Origin: Mycobacterium sp. PS03-16
GTDB taxonomy: Bacteria > Actinomycetota > Actinomycetes > Mycobacteriales > Mycobacteriaceae
Direction of reading: 5' to 3'
Assembly (NCBI RefSeq): GCF_004570325.1
Contig: NZ_SPQO01000003.1
Coordinates: 186,001-250,000, forward strand
DNA: 64,000 nucleotides
In this document: positions 48,703-61,088 of the stretch, one piece after another
How the letters are laid out: each line of letters starts with the position of its first letter
Numbering within the stretch: position 1 is the stretch's first letter
Notes under the pieces: generated by a model
What the model was told of the DNA's origin: nothing
Databases searched by the model: none
What the model saw: the letters and a program-made list of their open reading frames with translations, nothing else
Translations under genes and position numbers: made by a program

Positions 48703-50442
48703 TCAGGCGTCCAGGCGGGTGAACGCGCCCTGGCGGTACTGCTCGGCGCATGAGGCCCGGCGCACCTTGCCGCTGGTGGTGATCGGGATCGACCCGCGCG
48801 GCACGAGCACCAGATCGGCGGCGCTGATCCCGTGCGCCGACGAGATCGCGCTGGTCACCCGGTTTTTCAGGTCCGCGAAGTACGCCGACACGTCGTCCTC
48901 GGTGTCACCGCGCTTCTTGACCTCGACGATCGCCACCAGCTGTTCGGTGCGGTCCTGCTCCACCGAGATCGCCGCCACCCGGCCGCCTGAGATCTCCTGG
49001 ATGGTGCCCTCGATGTCGTCGGGGTAGTGGTTGCGGCCGCGGACGATGAGCAGGTCCTTGAGCCGGCCCATGATGAACAGGTCACCCTCGGAGATGAAGC
49101 CCAGGTCGCCGGTGCGCAACCACGGCCCGGCATCGGTGCCCGCCGACGGTGAGTTGATGAAGGCGTTGAAGACCTCCTCGGTCTGCTCGGGCTTGCGCCA
49201 GTAGCCCAAGCAGACGTTCTCCCCGCGCACCCAGATCTCGCCGACGTCGCCCGCGGACACCTCGGTCCGGGTCTGCGGGTCGACGATCCGCACGGCCGGG
49301 GAGTCGGGCGTGCCGTAACCGATCAGCGCGGTGCCGGTGGCGGTGGCGCACCGCTTGGCGTGTCCGGCGGACAGCTTCTCCGGCTCGAAGTGCACCACCG
49401 TCGGCGGCTTGCCCGGCCGGTCGGTCGCGACGTACAGCGTGGCCTCGGCCAGCCCGTACGCCGGGCGCAGCACCTCCTCGGAGAGGTTGAACTTGCGGAA
49501 ACGCTGGGTGAAGCGGCGCAGCGTGGCGTCGTGCACGCGTTCGCTGCCGCTGATCACCACCGCGGCGTTCCCCAGGTCCAGACCGGCCATGTCCTCGTCC
49601 GAGGTCTTCCCGGCGGCGAGTTCGAATGCGAAGTTCGGGCCGGCGGTGATCGCATGCGGGCTGCGCGCCACCATCTGCATCCACCGCGCCGGACGGGCCA
49701 GGAAGGACAGTGGGGTGGTGAACAGCGTGGTCCAGCCGCCGAGGATGGGGGCGAACACGCCGAGCAGCAGCCCCATGTCGTGGTAGAAGGGCAGCCACGT
49801 CACCGCGGTGGTCCCGGGCGGGGCGATCCCGCCGTAGTGGGCCAGGAACGAGGCCATGATCTGCTCGAAGTTGGCCGACATGTTCTGGTAGGAGACCATG
49901 ACGCCGGCAGGTGTGCGGGTCGACCCGGAGGTGTACTGCAGGTACGCGGTCTCCGGCCGCTCGACCCGCCGACCGGCCGTCTTGCGCCGCGTGTCCAGAT
50001 CCAGCGTGTCGACCTCGACGAGCCGGGCCGCGGTGGTGCCGTCCTGCGGCGTCACGTACTCGGCGACCGTGGCGCCGATGGCCGATGTCGTCAGCACCAC
50101 CGTCGGGGCGGCGTCGCGCAGCACCGCGCTGATCCGCTCGTCGTGCACCCCCGGCATCGGGGTCGACAGCGGGACCGCGATGAGCCCCGCCTGCAGGGAG
50201 CCCAGGAACGCGACCAGGTAGTCGAGCCCCTGCGGGGCCACGATCACCGACCGGTCACCGGGCTGGGCGTACTCGCTCAGCTCATGGGCGAGGTTGACCA
50301 TGCGGCGGTAGAGCTGTGCCCACGTCAGCGTCTCCTCGACACCGTCGGGGTCCTTCTCGTAGTCGATGAAGGTGAAGGCCGTGTCGTTGGGCTGCAGACT
50401 GGCGCGTTCCCGTAGCACGATGGGAAGTGAAGACGCAGTCAT
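48703..50442 (-). CDS. Long-chain fatty acyl-AMP ligase (FadD/FAAL)
   Basis: 579 residues from ATG 50442, the usual start for the group ([20 protein letters not shown]). ANL-superfamily motifs: [20 protein letters not shown] (phosphate loop), [42 protein letters not shown] and [19 protein letters not shown]. The length and the LPFYHDMG stretch place it with the fatty acyl-AMP ligases that load acyl-adenylates on polyketide synthases rather than make CoA esters. In M. tuberculosis fadD25 holds the corresponding position in the LOS-type locus. It should provide the starter for the Mas-type synthase encoded 19 kb away. An inverted repeat covers its putative -10. Confidence 0.92.
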   Translation of the reverse strand: MTASSLPIVLRERASLQPNDTAFTFIDYEKDPDGVEETLTWAQLYRRMVNLAHELSEYAQPGDRSVIVAPQGLDYLVAFLGSLQAGLIAVPLSTPMPGVHDERISAVLRDAAPTVVLTTSAIGATVAEYVTPQDGTTAARLVEVDTLDLDTRRKTAGRRVERPETAYLQYTSGSTRTPAGVMVSYQNMSANFEQIMASFLAHYGGIAPPGTTAVTWLPFYHDMGLLLGVFAPILGGWTTLFTTPLSFLARPARWMQMVARSPHAITAGPNFAFELAAGKTSDEDMAGLDLGNAAVVISGSERVHDATLRRFTQRFRKFNLSEEVLRPAYGLAEATLYVATDRPGKPPTVVHFEPEKLSAGHAKRCATATGTALIGYGTPDSPAVRIVDPQTRTEVSAGDVGEIWVRGENVCLGYWRKPEQTEEVFNAFINSPSAGTDAGPWLRTGDLGFISEGDLFIMGRLKDLLIVRGRNHYPDDIEGTIQEISGGRVAAISVEQDRTEQLVAIVEVKKRGDTEDDVSAYFADLKNRVTSAISSAHGISAADLVLVPRGSIPITTSGKVRRASCAEQYRQGAFTRLDA

Positions 50443-50477
50443 AGTGGTGTAGCCCCTCGTCGTTGCCGTAGCGAACA

Positions 50478-50492
50478 ATGCTTCCGAGCATA
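50478..50492 (-). promoter_or_regulatory. Inverted repeat ATGCT-TCCG-AGCAT over the putative fadD promoter
   Basis: Five-base arms with a four-base spacer, 36 bases upstream of the FAAL start codon. On the minus strand its edge reads TATGCT (50492 to 50487), a good -10 hexamer, so a protein bound here would block the polymerase. The match may be chance; arms are short. Confidence 0.35.
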
Positions 50493-50622
50493 AGGCAACC
50501 AATGCCGAAACCACGCATCTACGCCCGGCCCCGAAAACCCGTGCACCTGCAATGATTCAGCCACCCCGGCTCAGGGGGCCTACCATTCGAAACGCCGATG
50601 TGATTGCTGAAATTGCACGGCT

Positions 50623-51357
50623 TCAGCGACGTGCGCCGGTGAACCACTTGGTCTTGATGCGCCACGAGTGTGCGGATGCGAGAGCAAAGCCGGCTCCGCA
50701 GCAGCAGGCGAACACCCACACCAGTGTTCCGCCTTCGATGGCCTGCAGCCACGGGATGTAGGCGGTGGCGATGCGGATCCCGCAGGCGACGATCCCGCTC
50801 GCCGACGCCGCGAGGTAGATGTTGGCGATGCGCCGCGACCGCGGGTCCTTGCGCAGCACGAGCAGCGCGCGGCCACCGTAGGCGAGCAGGTAGATCAGCA
50901 GCCCGCACAGCATCAGCCAGTACGTGCTGAGCCAGACGTCGGTGGGGGTCTGGAAGAAGTCGTCGCGGTAAATGCGCGCGCCGTTGCCGAACGAGAAGGC
51001 GGCCAGCAGCAGGGGAATGCACAGGGTGGCCGGCAGTTCCACGAACTGTTTGAACGACGTCTGCATCGAGTGGTCGTCCTGGAGCCGGCCCAGCGTGTTG
51101 TAGACCACTGCCGAGGCCGCCACGATGTACAGATCGTGGGCGATGTAGTCCTCGAGATTCCACTTCCCGGTGAGGTCGTGCAGCAGGTGTCCCAGCGTCT
51201 TGGACGCCAGCGGCGACATCAGCACCACGGCCGCCAGCTGCAGCGCGATGTTGAGGGTGGCGGCGACCTCCCACCGGCAGTTCCAGGTCACGCGACGGAT
51301 CCACAGGCTCCACGCCATACACCCGACGGTGATGGCTATGAGAACTGCGAGGGTCAT
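50623..51357 (-). CDS. Six- to seven-helix membrane protein of unknown function
   Basis: 244 residues from ATG 51357. Membrane segments: LAVLIAITVGCMAWSLWI (2-19), WEVAATLNIALQLAAVVLM, YIAHDLYIVAASAVVYNTL, LCIPLLLAAFSFGNG, YWLMLCGLLIYLLAYGG, IANIYLAASASGIVACGI and LVWVFACCCGAGFAL. It has two cytoplasmic loops rich in charge (RLQDDHSMQTSFKQF; RKDPRSRR). No family was recognised with confidence; its pairing with a small HTH gene resembles the putative-transporter/HTH pairs found in many actinobacteria. It starts 45 bases after the HTH gene stop and is likely in its operon. Confidence 0.65.
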   Translation of the reverse strand: MTLAVLIAITVGCMAWSLWIRRVTWNCRWEVAATLNIALQLAAVVLMSPLASKTLGHLLHDLTGKWNLEDYIAHDLYIVAASAVVYNTLGRLQDDHSMQTSFKQFVELPATLCIPLLLAAFSFGNGARIYRDDFFQTPTDVWLSTYWLMLCGLLIYLLAYGGRALLVLRKDPRSRRIANIYLAASASGIVACGIRIATAYIPWLQAIEGGTLVWVFACCCGAGFALASAHSWRIKTKWFTGARR

Positions 51358-51402
51358 CGAGGGTCGCCTTCGTGCTGAAACAACGTCAGCAAATTGTACG
51401 AC

Positions 51403-51762
51403 CTACAAGGGCGGTGCGTCAGGACGCGGCGCCAATTCCGACAGTTTGGGCCGCCTGCGCGTCGTCGGCGCAGCGTCGGCAACCGTGGCCACGCTCATCG
51501 ACGACGACTCGACGTAGTGCCACACTTCCTGCCTGCTCATCAATCCGAACCGGATCTGCAGATCGGGATAGCTCAGGTCGAACCGGTCCGCGACGTGGCG
51601 CAGCTCCTCGGCGTCGGGGTAGTCGGCTTCCTTGATCCGCCGGTAGTAGGTGCTGCTGGAGATCCCCAGCGCGTCGTAGATGGCCTTGGCCTCCACGTCC
51701 CCGTCGAGCAGGTAGTCGAGCAATGCTTTGAGCTGTCTGCCGTTCTCGTCGGTGCGTGGCAT
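51403..51762 (-). CDS. Small helix-turn-helix DNA-binding protein
   Basis: 119 residues from ATG 51762; TATGGT on the minus strand ends 6 bases before it, so the start is leaderless. The sequence AKAIYDALGISSSTYYRRIK (about 24-43) is a helix-turn-helix, followed by a helical domain with LRHVADRFDLSYPDLQIRFG. The C-terminal 35 residues are a disordered basic and proline-rich tail (APTTRRRPKLSELAPRPDAP). It has the size of XRE/Cro-type regulators. The divergent intergenic region carries three related operator-like motifs. It may control the membrane protein downstream, and possibly the glycolipid genes next door (inference). Confidence 0.78.
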   Translation of the reverse strand: MPRTDENGRQLKALLDYLLDGDVEAKAIYDALGISSSTYYRRIKEADYPDAEELRHVADRFDLSYPDLQIRFGLMSRQEVWHYVESSSMSVATVADAAPTTRRRPKLSELAPRPDAPPL

Positions 51763-51898
51763 CCATACACCATAAACCCTGGTCCCGGAAATGGGCACTG
51801 GCAACCGGAATTAGGGACCTTCTGCCTTTATTGACATGGCCGTCACAGTTTTGGCAGTGGTCTCCCAATTCTGGGACACACCGCGTAGCGTATGGGCC
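51763..51898. promoter_or_regulatory. Divergent promoter region with three TCCC-N5-GGGA-like motifs
   Basis: TCCCGGAAATGGGCA (51783-51797), ACCGGAATTAGGGAC (51804-51818) and TCCCAATTCTGGGAC (51863-51877) share the form C-C-C/G, AT-rich middle, T/A-GGG. The first two are 21 bases apart, two helical turns, so a protein could bind both on one DNA face. They lie between the HTH gene -10 (TATGGT, minus strand) and the -10 of the right-hand gene (TAGCGT, 51886-51891). They are the natural candidate operators of the HTH protein. TTGACA also occurs (51831-51836). Confidence 0.5.
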
Positions 51899-52543
51899 AT
51901 GGTCGCTCCCCACATGGCGCAAACCCGTCCCGTCGCCGGGGACATCACCGTTCCCACCCTGCGGTTGCGGTTGACCGACCGTGATGCGGTCCGGGGGGCG
52001 CGGCCCGGGAACGCGGTCAAATTGTCGGCCCCGCTCGACGACGTGCTGACCCTGGAACTGGACGGGGCCGCGTTCTCGCTGGGCCTGGCGGTCGACGAAC
52101 TGCTGCTCGCCGCGCTGGGCCGCACCGTGGCGCGCACCATCGGCGAGGGTTCGGTTGCCGTCGACGTGGTCCGCGACGCGCGTTCGGCGCCTGCGACCGT
52201 CGAACTGGCCTGCGTGGGGGAGCGCCGGCTGGAGGCGACGGAGATGGTGCGCCTGGTGCATCACGCGCTGTTCGACATGCTCGACGGGCACCTGGCCGGT
52301 GCGCTGGGCGCCGAGACGCCCGAGGTGTTCTTCCACTACGCGGGCACCACGCCGGCCCGGTCGGCGTCGGCCCCGCTGCGCGGACACGCGCTGGAGGTGC
52401 GGGCGTACCGCGACGGTGGACAGATGCACCTCGACTGGTGGTTCGACAGCCGGCGCTTCGACCGTGCCACCGTGCAGGAGTTCGCCGAGCAGTTCCCGTT
52501 CGCGCTGATCGAACTGACCTCGGAGGCGGTTCCGGTCGCCTAG
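51899..52543 (+). CDS. Stand-alone half condensation-domain-like protein
   Basis: 214 residues from ATG 51899; TAGCGT lies 7 bases before it (leaderless). The sequence resembles the C-terminal half of nonribosomal peptide synthetase condensation/epimerisation domains: LAVDELLLAALGRTVARTIG, then VEVEGH-region replaced by LACVGERRLEATEMVRLVHH, FFHYAGTTPARSASAPLRGH, and the last strands GHALEVRAYRDGGQMHLDWW with FDRATVQEFAEQFPFALIEL. The N-terminal half with HHxxxDG is absent, so no condensation activity is expected by itself. It may be a remnant, a structural subunit, or a partner of one of the acyltransferases. It ends 24 bases before the start of the ileS leader; no peptide synthetase gene is near. 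Confidence 0.6.
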   Translation: MVAPHMAQTRPVAGDITVPTLRLRLTDRDAVRGARPGNAVKLSAPLDDVLTLELDGAAFSLGLAVDELLLAALGRTVARTIGEGSVAVDVVRDARSAPATVELACVGERRLEATEMVRLVHHALFDMLDGHLAGALGAETPEVFFHYAGTTPARSASAPLRGHALEVRAYRDGGQMHLDWWFDSRRFDRATVQEFAEQFPFALIELTSEAVPVA

Positions 52544-52547
52544 CCGG

Positions 52548-52735
52548 TAAGATCGCCCACCAGCGGCGTTGATCCGGCCATCACCGGGGAGCCTTCGGAA
52601 GAACGGCCCGCACGGGCTCAGTAGAACCGGACGGGTGGGCCCGTCACAGCCTCGAATGGAGCGGCGCACGACGATCGTGCGCAAGCGGGGTGGTACCGCG
52701 GCGCTCGCGCACCGGCGCGTCGTCGTCCCCGTGCC
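52548..52735 (+). promoter_or_regulatory. ileS T-box riboswitch (class II, translational) and promoter
   Basis: The -10 TAAGAT (52548-52553) would start RNA near 52560. A short Stem I forms from CCGG (52574-52577) and CCGG (52584-52587) with loop CCATCA that presents AUC (52580-52582), an isoleucine codon, as specifier in the terminal loop, as in actinobacterial ultra-short Stem I T-boxes. The T-box itself is GGGGTGGTACCGCGG (52687-52701); its TGGT (52691-52694) pairs with the uncharged tRNA-Ile ACCA end (N is T opposite discriminator A). The helix CGCACGA/TCGTGCG (52665-52681) precedes it. There is no terminator U-run; the ribosome site of ileS follows 50 bases later, so control is probably at translation. 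Confidence 0.93.
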
Positions 52736-52766
52736 GGAATCACACTCGGGCACAGGAGACAACGCA

Positions 52767-55919
<3,153 letters not shown>

Positions 55920-55930
55920 GTACGGCCGGA

Positions 55931-56149
55931 TCAGGCTCCGACCACGCGCGCGCTGGCGCTTCCGAAGGTGACCGTGTCGCCCGGCCGCAGTTGACGGCCG
56001 CGGCGCGTCTCGACCTCGCCGTTGACGGTGACCAGCCCGTCGGCGATCGCGGCCTTGGCGTCCGAGCCGCTGTCGATCAGCGACGCCAGCTTGAGGAACT
56101 GCCCGAGCCGGATGGACTCGTCGCCGATCGACACCTCGTGCACCGCCAT
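55931..56149 (-). CDS. S4-domain RNA-binding protein (YbcJ-like)
   Basis: 72 residues. The whole protein is one S4 domain: [20 protein letters not shown], then [20 protein letters not shown] and [12 protein letters not shown]. The YbcJ group binds RNA or ribosomal subunits; a precise role is not known. It converges on ileS (11 bases between the stops) and starts divergently, 33 bases from the DinX-type polymerase gene. Confidence 0.85.
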   Translation of the reverse strand: MAVHEVSIGDESIRLGQFLKLASLIDSGSDAKAAIADGLVTVNGEVETRRGRQLRPGDTVTFGSASARVVGA

Positions 56150-56182
56150 GACCGTCAGGCTAACGCCCTAGCATCGGCAGTC

Positions 56183-57547
56183 GTGGACGCGCGCTGGGTC
56201 CTGCACCTGGACATGGACGCCTTCTTCGCGTCGGTCGAGCAGTTGACGCGGCCCACGCTGCGCGGGCGCCCGGTGCTGGTCGGCGGGCTCGGCGGGCGCG
56301 GTGTGGTGGCCGGTGCCAGTTACGAGGCCCGCGTGCACGGTGCGCGCTCGGCGATGCCGATGCACCAGGCCCGGCGGCTGGTCGGGGCGCCCGCGGTGGT
56401 GCTGCCGCCGCGCGGGGTGGTCTACGGCGTCGCGAGCCGCCGGGTGTTCGACACCGTGCGCACGCTGGTGCCCGTGCTCGAACAGCTGTCGTTCGACGAG
56501 GCGTTCGGGGAGCCCGCCGAACTGGCCGGCGTTACCGCCGCGGAGGTGGAGGCGTTCTGCGAGCGGTTGCGGGCGGCGGTGCTGGAGGCAACCGGCCTGG
56601 TGGCGTCGGTGGGGGCGGGGTCGGGTAAACAGCTCGCCAAGATCGCCTCCGGGCTGGCCAAACCGGACGGGATCCGGGTGGTGCGCCGCGACGAGGAACG
56701 CGCGCTGCTCGACGGGCTGCCGGTGCGCAAGCTGTGGGGGATCGGCCCGGTGGCCGAGGACCGCCTGCACCGCCTGGGCATCGAGACCATCGGCCAGCTC
56801 GCCGCCCTGTCGGAGGCGGAGGCCGCCGACGTTCTGGGCGGCACCGTCGGGCCCGCGCTGCACCGGTTGGCGCGCGGCGTGGACGACCGGCCCGTCGCCG
56901 AGCGTGCCGAGGCCAAACAGATCAGCGCCGAGTCGACGTTTCCGACCGACCTCATCACGCTCGACCAGTTGCGCGACGCGATCGGGCCCATCGCCGAGCA
57001 CGCCCACCGCCGGTTGGCGAAGGACGGCCGGGGTGCGCGGACCGTGACGGTCAAGCTGAAGAAGTCGGATATGAGCACGCTGACCCGGTCGGCGACCCTG
57101 CCGTCGGCGACCACGGATGCGGCGACGCTGGGCGCCACGGCGCGCCGGTTGCTGCTCGACCCGATGGAGATCGGCCCGATCCGCCTGGTCGGGGTGGGCT
57201 TCTCGGGTTTGTCCGAGGTGCGTCAGGAATCGCTGTTCCCCGACCTGGAACTGGTGGCCGACGAGCAGTCGGCGGCCGCGGCGGCGCCGCCGTCGGTCAG
57301 CGAGGTGGCGCAGCGTCCCCCGGCCTGGCGGGTCGGCGACGACGTCGCCCACCCCGACCTCGGCCACGGCTGGATTCAAGGCGCCGGACACGGCGTGATG
57401 ACGGTGCGGTTCGAGACGCGCGGCACCGGACCGGGGCCCGCCCGGACCTTTCCGGACGGTCTGCCCGAGATCACCCGTGCCAACCCGGTGGACAGCCTGG
57501 ACTGGCCGGACTACCTGGCGGACCTGACCGCCGAGGAGCCGACTTAG
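56183..57547 (+). CDS. dinX: Y-family DNA polymerase IV, DinX (DinB1) type
   Basis: 454 residues from GTG 56183; TAGCAT ends 8 bases before it (leaderless). Translesion polymerase: [14 protein letters not shown] (catalytic Asp pair region at 8-20), second motif SFDEAF with Asp105-Glu106, helix-hairpin-helix [17 protein letters not shown] (about 185-201), little-finger domain (about 245-360). The beta-clamp-binding peptide QESLF is near residue 348, and an extra C-terminal domain of about 90 residues ([19 protein letters not shown]) follows. That extension is typical of the DinX group in mycobacteria. Corresponds to Rv1537 between ileS and ansA. Confidence 0.95.
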   Translation: MDARWVLHLDMDAFFASVEQLTRPTLRGRPVLVGGLGGRGVVAGASYEARVHGARSAMPMHQARRLVGAPAVVLPPRGVVYGVASRRVFDTVRTLVPVLEQLSFDEAFGEPAELAGVTAAEVEAFCERLRAAVLEATGLVASVGAGSGKQLAKIASGLAKPDGIRVVRRDEERALLDGLPVRKLWGIGPVAEDRLHRLGIETIGQLAALSEAEAADVLGGTVGPALHRLARGVDDRPVAERAEAKQISAESTFPTDLITLDQLRDAIGPIAEHAHRRLAKDGRGARTVTVKLKKSDMSTLTRSATLPSATTDAATLGATARRLLLDPMEIGPIRLVGVGFSGLSEVRQESLFPDLELVADEQSAAAAAPPSVSEVAQRPPAWRVGDDVAHPDLGHGWIQGAGHGVMTVRFETRGTGPGPARTFPDGLPEITRANPVDSLDWPDYLADLTAEEPT

Positions 57548-58470
57548 GCCCAGCGCCGCAGGGTCTCCTCGACCGGCGCACCGGCCGCCAGCGCCGCCAT
57601 CAGCAGAACGCGTGCCTGCGGCGGCCGCAGCCGGGGGACCATCACCGCCCCCGCGTCGACCAGGTCGCGGCCCGGCCCGTAGGCGGGGCTGACCCGGCCG
57701 CCGGGCACCCGGGTGGACACCGCCACCGTGACGCCGTCGGCGCACAGGGCCCGGACGCCGTCGACCACCGCCGGTCCGGCGTTGCCCGCGCCGAGCGCCT
57801 CCAGCACGATCGCGCGGGCCCCGGCGGCCGCGCAGGCGTGCAGGGCGGCGGCGTCCCCGCCGGCGTAGGTGCTGACGATGTCGACGCGCGGTGCGTGCCG
57901 CGCCGACACGTCCCCCAGATACGGCCGCTGCTTGCCTGCGGTGACCGTGAACCGCCCGTCGGTGACCTCGCCGAAGACGGGTCCGTCGAACACGTCGAGG
58001 CCGCGCGCGGCGGTCTTGTGCAGTCCCAGCGGCTGGCGCACCACGCCGGCGAAGGCGAGCAGCACGCCGCGGCCGTGGGCCGCGGGGGTGGCCGCGACGG
58101 TCAGCGCGTCACGCAGATTCGCGGGGCCGTCGGCGTCGGGCGCGTCGGCGCTGCGCCCTGCGCCGGTCAGCACGACCGGCACGGTGCCCGCGTAGGTGAC
58201 CTCGAGCCACAGCGCCGTCTCCTCCATGGTGTCGGTGCCGTGGGTGACCACGATCCCGTCAGCGGTGTCCACGGCCTCGACCGCGGCGCGGATGCGGTCC
58301 CAGTCGGCCGGGCCAAGGGCGGAACTGTCCTTGCGCAGCAGATCGACCACGTCCACGTCCACGTCGAGGCCGGCGGTCAGGTCGGCGCCGGCGCGGTCGG
58401 GCCGGCGGACACCGTCGCTGTCGGTGCTGGTGGCGATCGTGCCGCCGGTGGTGATCACGACGACGCTCAC
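57544..58470 (-). CDS. ansA: L-asparaginase AnsA
   Basis: 308 residues from a GTG. Type I-like bacterial asparaginase: TGGTIA (8-13) carries the first catalytic threonine and [17 protein letters not shown] (about 73-89) the second Thr-Asp pair with its lysine position replaced in the usual triad loop by the later region. Also typical is [18 protein letters not shown] near 29-46. It hydrolyses L-asparagine to aspartate and ammonia; in M. tuberculosis AnsA feeds nitrogen metabolism and acid resistance. The 3' end overlaps dinX by 4 bases. lspA starts divergently 43 bases away. Confidence 0.95.
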   Translation of the reverse strand: MSVVVITTGGTIATSTDSDGVRRPDRAGADLTAGLDVDVDVVDLLRKDSSALGPADWDRIRAAVEAVDTADGIVVTHGTDTMEETALWLEVTYAGTVPVVLTGAGRSADAPDADGPANLRDALTVAATPAAHGRGVLLAFAGVVRQPLGLHKTAARGLDVFDGPVFGEVTDGRFTVTAGKQRPYLGDVSARHAPRVDIVSTYAGGDAAALHACAAAGARAIVLEALGAGNAGPAVVDGVRALCADGVTVAVSTRVPGGRVSPAYGPGRDLVDAGAVMVPRLRPPQARVLLMAALAAGAPVEETLRRWA

Positions 58471-58513
58471 GTGCGGAATTGTTCCCTACATGCGGTTTGG
58501 GATGATGGTGGGC

Positions 58514-59104
58514 GTGACCGACGAACCCTCGCCCAAAGCCGAATCCACGTCCGACGCCGCAGACACCGCGGCGGCGGACGTCGACGCGGCGCCCGCCCCG
58601 CGGCGACGGCTCCGCCTGCTGCTGTCGGTCGCGGCCGTGGTGCTGGTGGCCGACATCGTCACCAAGGTGCTGGCCGTCCGGCTGCTGACCCCGGGCCAGC
58701 CGGTGTCGATCATCGGCGACACGGTGACCTGGACGCTGGTCCGCAACTCCGGGGCGGCGTTCTCGATGGCGACCGGCTACACCTGGGTGCTGACGCTGGT
58801 GGCGACGGCCGTGGTGGTGGGAATCGTCTGGATGGGCCGACGGCTGGTGTCCCCGTGGTGGGCGCTCGGGCTGGGCATGATCCTGGGCGGGGCGACGGGC
58901 AACCTCATCGACCGTTTCTTCCGCTCACCCGGCCCGTTGCGCGGCCACGTCGTGGACTTCCTGTCGATCGGTTGGTGGCCGGTGTTCAACGTCGCGGACC
59001 CGTCCGTGGTCGGCGGGGCGATCCTGCTGGTGGTGCTGTCGTTGTTCGGCTTCGACTTCGACACCGTCGGCCGCCGCCGGCCGGACGACGAGTCCGCGTC
59101 ATAG
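58514..59104 (+). CDS. lspA: Lipoprotein signal peptidase LspA
   Basis: 196 residues from GTG 58514; ATG codons at 58490, 58502 and 58505 are in frame and possible. Four membrane helices: [54 protein letters not shown], and [16 protein letters not shown]. The catalytic aspartates are Asp133 in GNLIDRFFR and Asp162 in [11 protein letters not shown], with the conserved [10 protein letters not shown] stretch between helices. It cleaves prolipoproteins before the lipidated cysteine, so it would process LppK encoded in this window. A long acidic/alanine N-terminal extension (first 35 residues) is typical of mycobacteria. The stop overlaps the next start by one base. Confidence 0.96.
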   Translation: MTDEPSPKAESTSDAADTAAADVDAAPAPRRRLRLLLSVAAVVLVADIVTKVLAVRLLTPGQPVSIIGDTVTWTLVRNSGAAFSMATGYTWVLTLVATAVVVGIVWMGRRLVSPWWALGLGMILGGATGNLIDRFFRSPGPLRGHVVDFLSIGWWPVFNVADPSVVGGAILLVVLSLFGFDFDTVGRRRPDDESAS

Positions 59105-60033
59105 TGACCATCCGATCGATGCCGGTCCCGGAGGGACTGGGCGGGATGCGTGTGGACGCCGGGCTGTCGCGGCTGCTCGGGCTGTCGCGGACGGCGGCGG
59201 CCGCGCTGGCCGAGGAGGGCGGGGTCGACGTCGACGGCGTGCGCGCAGGCAAGTCGGACCGGCTGACGGCGGGCGCCTGGCTGGAGGTCCGGCTGCCCGA
59301 GGCGCCGCCGCCGGTGGAGAACACCCCGGTCGACATCGAGGGCATGGCGATCCTGTACTCCGACGACGACATCGTCGCCGTGGACAAGCCGCCGGGGGTG
59401 GCGGCACACGCCACGGTCGGCTGGCACGGCCCGACGGTGCTCGGTGGGCTGGCCGCCGCGGGGTTCCGGATCAGCACGTCGGGCATCCACGAACGGCAGG
59501 GCATCGTGCACCGGCTGGACGTCGGCACCTCGGGGGTGATGGTGGTGGCGCTCTCGGAGCGGGCCTACACCGTGCTCAAGCGGGCGTTCAAACAGCGCAC
59601 CGTCGACAAGCGCTACCACGCACTGGTGCAGGGCCATCCGGATCCGAGCAGCGGCACCATCGACGCCCCGATCGGACGCCACCGCGGGCACGACTGGAAG
59701 TTCGCCGTCACCGAGAACGGCAGGCACAGCATCACCCACTACGACACCATCGAGGCGTTCCAGGCGGCCAGCCTGCTCGACATCGAACTGGAGACCGGCC
59801 GCACCCACCAGATCCGCGTCCACTTCGCGGCGTTGCACCATCCGTGCTGCGGTGACCTCACCTACGGCGCCGACCCGACGCTGGCCAGGAAACTCGACCT
59901 GGAACGGCAGTGGCTGCACGCCCGGTCGCTGGCGTTCGCGCACCCGGCCGACGGCAGGCGCATGGAGATCACCAGTCCGTACCCGGCTGACCTGCAGCAC
60001 GCCCTGGACGTGCTGCGGCACCACGCCCGGTGA
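59104..60033 (+). CDS. RluA/RluD-family pseudouridine synthase
   Basis: 309 residues from a GTG sharing a base with the lspA TAG. An N-terminal S4 domain ([20 protein letters not shown], about 15-75) and the catalytic domain with [16 protein letters not shown], where Asp139 is the nucleophile that attacks the uridine. EAGRTHQ-type motif appears as [13 protein letters not shown]. It isomerises uridines of large-subunit rRNA (RluD group), probably at positions in helix 69, though the target is inferred. Follows lspA as Rv1540 follows Rv1539. Its stop is overlapped by rarD. Confidence 0.93.
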   Translation: MTIRSMPVPEGLGGMRVDAGLSRLLGLSRTAAAALAEEGGVDVDGVRAGKSDRLTAGAWLEVRLPEAPPPVENTPVDIEGMAILYSDDDIVAVDKPPGVAAHATVGWHGPTVLGGLAAAGFRISTSGIHERQGIVHRLDVGTSGVMVVALSERAYTVLKRAFKQRTVDKRYHALVQGHPDPSSGTIDAPIGRHRGHDWKFAVTENGRHSITHYDTIEAFQAASLLDIELETGRTHQIRVHFAALHHPCCGDLTYGADPTLARKLDLERQWLHARSLAFAHPADGRRMEITSPYPADLQHALDVLRHHAR

Positions 60034-60965
60034 CCGACCGCCGCCGCAGCGGTCTGCTGTTCGGCACCGGCGCCTACGTCTGGTGGGGGCTGTGCCCCGG
60101 ATTCTTCCTGCTGCTGTTGCCCGCCGGTTCGCTGGAGATCCTCGCCCACCGCATCGTCTGGAGCTTCCTGTTCCTGATGCTGATCCTCGCGGTCGCGCGG
60201 CGCCTCGGTGACCTGCGCCGGCTCAGCGGCCGGACGTGGCTGCAGCTGCTGGCGGCCTCGGCGCTGGTGTCGGCGAACTGGGGCGTGTACATCTACGCGG
60301 TCACCCACGAGCACGTGGTCGACGCGGCGCTGGGCTACTTCATCAACCCGCTGATCAGCGTCGCGCTGGGTGTGCTGGTGTTCCGCGAGCGGATCAACCG
60401 GTGGCAGCAGGGGGCGCTGCTGCTCGCGATCGCGGCGGTGGCCGTGCTCACCGTGGAGGTCGGCACACCGCCCTACATCGCGTTCGCGCTGGCCCTGTCG
60501 TGGGGGTTCTACGGCCTGGTGAAGAAGGTGGTGACGGCCGACCCCCGGGTCAGCGTCGCGGTCGAGACGCTGATCGCGCTGCCGATCGCGGGCGGCTACC
60601 TGGTCGTGCTGGCGGTGACCGGCCAGGGGCACTTCCTGTCGGCCGGGACGGGCCACGCTGCGCTGCTCATGCTGGCCGGTCCGGTCACCGCGATTCCCCT
60701 GCTGCTGTTCGCGGCCGCCGCGCAGCGGCTCCCGCTGGTGACGCTGGGCCTGCTGTTCTACATCAACCCCGCATTGCAGATGGCCTGGGGAGTGGTGGTC
60801 GGACAAGAGCCGATGCCGGTCGGCCGGTGGATCGGCTTCGCGCTCATCTGGGTGGCGCTGGCGCTGCTGGCCGTGGACGCGGTCCGCGGGCGCGGGTCCG
60901 CCCGGGCCGCCGCGCAGCGGTCCGCCGCGGCCGCCGAGCGCCCGTGTGGCAAAGATTGTGGTTAG
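60030..60965 (+). CDS. rarD: RarD-type EamA-family transporter
   Basis: 311 residues from a GTG overlapping the stop before it. Ten membrane helices in two five-helix EamA repeats. [20 protein letters not shown] at the N-terminus with the [13 protein letters not shown] segment is diagnostic for RarD, as are [23 protein letters not shown] (split about 85-107) and [11 protein letters not shown]. RarD has been called a chloramphenicol-sensitive protein; the real substrate is unknown, perhaps an amino acid or metabolite export. This gene and the TetR gene after it stand where M. tuberculosis has other genes between Rv1540 and dnaE1. Confidence 0.92.
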   Translation: MTDRRRSGLLFGTGAYVWWGLCPGFFLLLLPAGSLEILAHRIVWSFLFLMLILAVARRLGDLRRLSGRTWLQLLAASALVSANWGVYIYAVTHEHVVDAALGYFINPLISVALGVLVFRERINRWQQGALLLAIAAVAVLTVEVGTPPYIAFALALSWGFYGLVKKVVTADPRVSVAVETLIALPIAGGYLVVLAVTGQGHFLSAGTGHAALLMLAGPVTAIPLLLFAAAAQRLPLVTLGLLFYINPALQMAWGVVVGQEPMPVGRWIGFALIWVALALLAVDAVRGRGSARAAAQRSAAAAERPCGKDCG

Positions 60966-61088
60966 TAGTGCTACTGGTTTCACCAGCGGTCCTGGGTCGG
61001 ACCGTCGGCACCGGCAACGCCACACCGGTCCTTGCGTTTGCCGGATAGCCGGTTGCCAGACGTGCAGCTATGTCCTAACGTTTGCTAC

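Noticed and set aside
56734-59100. Long plus-strand frame across dinX and ansA that runs into the pseudouridine synthase frame
   Set aside because: Only the part from 59104 on is real coding sequence in that frame; the upstream part reads dinX out of frame and ansA antisense with Arg/Gly-rich nonsense.
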